A DNA stretch of 7,280 nt from Candidatus Cloacimonadota bacterium (lineage in GTDB: Bacteria; Cloacimonadota; Cloacimonadia; Cloacimonadales; TCS61): the NCBI GenBank assembly GCA_027064945.1, contig JAMOPB010000432.1:1-7280 (forward strand), read 5' to 3'. A program made the translations under genes and the position numbers. The notes beneath the pieces were generated by a model. That model ran no database searches. It was not told where the DNA came from and saw only the letters and a list, made by a program, of their open reading frames with translations. Within the stretch, counting starts at the first letter, position 1; each line of letters starts with the position of its first letter. This document shows positions 4,980 to 7,280 of this stretch, in pieces.

Positions 4980-7250
4980 CTGAAAAAGAAATATTTTTCT
5001 CTGATAACAGTTTTTGCTGCCATACTTTTTGGCAGCAATGCTGTTTTATATGCAAATCTTGTAGCAAATAAAAATCTGATATTTTCCGCAGATAATTTAG
5101 CTATCAAGAAATCTCAAGCACAAATAAGAACAGAAACTATTTTCTGGCAGGAGACATTTGAAGAGGATTATTATTGGAACTCTTATGATGCGACTTTAAC
5201 AGATGCAGAATGGCATTTAACAAATGAAAGCTATTATGCATATCAAGGTTATAGTTGGTGGATGGGAGATCCTGATATTGGCGGGTATCTTGATCATGTA
5301 TATGTGGTGCTTGATACTGAACCAATTTTAGTTCCTGAAAATGGAATACTTAGGTTTAAACTTAATTACAATTGCGAACCACCCGGAACAGATTCTTCAA
5401 CTCCGGAATATAATGGGTGGGACGGATGTAATGTACGCATTTCCACCGATGGAGAGAATTGGAATGTTATCAATGGCTTGCCGGGTTATGATGTAAATTC
5501 ACTGTATAGCTTCGGAGTTGAACATGGTGAAGGACCAAATATTGCCGGTTGGGCTGGAAGCTCTGATGGTTGGGTGGATGCTGAATTTGACCTTTCTGCT
5601 TATAGCGGACAAAATGTACAAATCCGATTTGCTTTTGCATCTGATCCTGCAACTAATACATCTGATAATAGTAGCTATTTTGGTATGGCAATTGATAATA
5701 TCGAATTAGGTAATTTTCAAAATATTGGTTCTTCCGTAGGAATGATTCCGGGGAATATGGTTCAAGGAGGTGGAGATCACTGGAGTGAAGTGTCTCCCGG
5801 TTTTGAATCGAATACTGCTGTAAAATGTAGTGAAGATGGTTCTGTGGGACCAGGTTGGGAAAACTATTTTGAATCAGATCAGTTTTTCCTACAAAATGGA
5901 GGAATTTACTCTCTAGATTGTAATGTGAAAGGTACTTTTGATGCTAACAGTTTTTGGGGTTTGGAAGCCTCATATAAGGTAGGAAGTGAATGGAGCCCTT
6001 GGTATAATATCACGAATCTTGAAAATTCTTCTGATGTGGAAAATTATGTGTTTGGCTCTCCCGGTGAAGATTGGAGACTCGCTTCAGAACTTTATGATAT
6101 TTTCCCTGTAGATATTTCTGTGATTAGTGGTCATTATATTAAATTACGAGTTTATCTGAAAACAAATGATAATGCTACTGGAACCGGTATAAGTTTTGAT
6201 AATTTTACAATTACCGAAACAACTTTTCCGGCTGATGCTCCTACAGGTTTAGTCGCAAATTTAAATGTGAATCATACTGTAACTCTTTCTTGGAATGGTT
6301 TGGATATTCCTGAAATTTCAGGCTATAATGTGTATAGGATTGTTGACGGTAATTATCAGCTTATTGCTGATGTTATTGATTCAACATATCTGGATGAAAA
6401 TCCACAATATGAAATGATAAACAGTTATGTGGTTACAGCTGTAATTAATGATGAAGAAACCGATTATTCGGAAAATGTGGAAATTTTTGTTCCTGCAGAA
6501 ACAGCTACTTGGTTATCACATGATGACGGAAGCTCTGAAAGTGGCTATCAGGCTGGTACTTTAAATTCGTATGGAGTTAGTTTTGAAACGAATAATAGTT
6601 ATATAACTCATTTGCAGATTTATTTGCAGGAATTGGATAGTGCTGATCTTAATTTTAAATTCTGGGAAAGTGACGATAATGGTTTACCAGATGAAGAAAT
6701 TGTTAGTTTCTTAGTTGATTCCGATCAACTAAATTTGGGTTGGAATTTTATCTTTATACCTGAAAATCTTCGCCCGTTTATTTCTAATGGAGTTTTCTTT
6801 GTAGGCTTATTGGAATTTGCAAATTCAGCAAAAATTGGATTGGATTCAGATAGTGATGGTTTTAGTTATGAAAATATTGATGGGACTTGGCAAATGATAG
6901 GTGGAAATCTTATGATTCGCGTACTTGCCGATATTGATCAATTACCTGCTCCTGAGGATGATTTGGTGATGATTGATTACGAACTTAATAATTTCCCCAA
7001 TCCTTTCAATCCTACAACAACAATCAGCTTTTCTATTCCAAGTGAAGCGAGAGTTGGTGTGAAAATTTATAATTCAAAAGGACAGTTAGTAAAAAATCTA
7101 TTAAACTCAAAGCTTTCTGCCGGTACTCATTCCATAGTTTGGAATGGTAAAAATGATGATGAACAGTTGGTTGGTTCAGGTATCTATTTTTATAATTTAT
7201 CAAATGGTGAGCAAACTGTTGCAGTTAAGAAGATGTTGTTGATTAAATAA
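4980..7250 (+). CDS. Large secreted multidomain surface protein with T9SS type A sorting domain (CTG start)
   Basis: Read from CTG 4980 the protein has 756 residues; the first in-frame ATG (5262) would remove 94, including the signal peptide (KKKYFSLITVFAAILFGSNA, then VLYA; likely cleavage after residue 25). Residues about 55-245 form a jelly-roll, MAM-like domain as found beside immune-inhibitor-A-type peptidases, ending in GMAIDNIELG. Residues 260-413 look like a second copy, ending in GISFDNFTIT. Residues 418-504 are a fibronectin type III domain (APTGLVANL, VTLSW, SGYNVYRI). Residues 505-651 are a beta-rich module beginning WLSHDDGSSESGY, with a DSDSDG loop at 622-627. Residues 669-756 are the sorting domain (FPNPFNPTTTISFSIP, VKIYNSKGQLV, GSGIYFYNL), normally removed after export by the type IX system. 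No peptidase or glycosidase motif is seen, so binding or adhesion is more likely than catalysis; the actual ligand is unknown. Confidence 0.85.
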   Translation: MKKKYFSLITVFAAILFGSNAVLYANLVANKNLIFSADNLAIKKSQAQIRTETIFWQETFEEDYYWNSYDATLTDAEWHLTNESYYAYQGYSWWMGDPDIGGYLDHVYVVLDTEPILVPENGILRFKLNYNCEPPGTDSSTPEYNGWDGCNVRISTDGENWNVINGLPGYDVNSLYSFGVEHGEGPNIAGWAGSSDGWVDAEFDLSAYSGQNVQIRFAFASDPATNTSDNSSYFGMAIDNIELGNFQNIGSSVGMIPGNMVQGGGDHWSEVSPGFESNTAVKCSEDGSVGPGWENYFESDQFFLQNGGIYSLDCNVKGTFDANSFWGLEASYKVGSEWSPWYNITNLENSSDVENYVFGSPGEDWRLASELYDIFPVDISVISGHYIKLRVYLKTNDNATGTGISFDNFTITETTFPADAPTGLVANLNVNHTVTLSWNGLDIPEISGYNVYRIVDGNYQLIADVIDSTYLDENPQYEMINSYVVTAVINDEETDYSENVEIFVPAETATWLSHDDGSSESGYQAGTLNSYGVSFETNNSYITHLQIYLQELDSADLNFKFWESDDNGLPDEEIVSFLVDSDQLNLGWNFIFIPENLRPFISNGVFFVGLLEFANSAKIGLDSDSDGFSYENIDGTWQMIGGNLMIRVLADIDQLPAPEDDLVMIDYELNNFPNPFNPTTTISFSIPSEARVGVKIYNSKGQLVKNLLNSKLSAGTHSIVWNGKNDDEQLVGSGIYFYNLSNGEQTVAVKKMLLIK

Positions 7251-7280
7251 GCAGTTTCTCACAAAGGTATAAAGCAATTT

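Overview
This AT-rich window most likely comes from a Gram-negative bacterium of the FCB group and its relatives. Candidatus Cloacimonadota is my best guess, with Marinimicrobia or KSB1-like lineages as alternatives. The main clues are a C-terminal sorting domain opening with 'FPNPFNPTTTISFSIP' and a PorV/PorQ-like outer-membrane protein, both linked to type IX secretion (T9SS). A-rich codon use and strong GGAGG-type ribosome binding sites fit the same picture. The phylum assignment is inference; no rRNA or other phylogenetic marker is present.

Layout: two genes run leftward from a divergent intergenic region at 1031-1196. The first is a stand-alone PTS EIIA domain protein of the fructose/mannitol type (581-1030). 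The second, 21 nt downstream, is a PorV/PorQ-like beta-barrel protein that runs off the left edge (1-559). Four genes run rightward. A secreted SurA/PrsA-like parvulin-family protein with a C-terminal TPR tail (1197-2876) is followed after 24 nt by a class II fructose-bisphosphate aldolase (2901-3878). After 17 nt comes glyceraldehyde-3-phosphate dehydrogenase (3896-4888). After a 91-nt gap comes a large secreted multidomain protein with a T9SS type A sorting domain (4980-7250). No RNA gene, CRISPR array, insertion sequence or convincing intrinsic terminator was found.

How the genes relate: Fba and Gap catalyse consecutive steps of glycolysis/gluconeogenesis and are evidently co-transcribed. 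The chaperone-like gene in front of them belongs to envelope protein folding. The last gene is a probable T9SS cargo, and the leftmost gene resembles the PorV/PorQ family, whose PorV member carries such cargo at the outer membrane. The window therefore mixes central carbon metabolism with cell-surface export.

The main annotation correction is that the large secreted protein has no ATG, GTG or TTG start at its natural N-terminus. A clear signal peptide begins at a CTG codon at 4980, five bases after GGAGG. Starting at the first in-frame ATG (5262) would lose 94 residues, including the signal peptide. I see no clearly novel multi-gene system here. The points most worth following are this start codon, the probably catalytically inactive chaperone with TPRs, and the EIIA-PorV gene pair.
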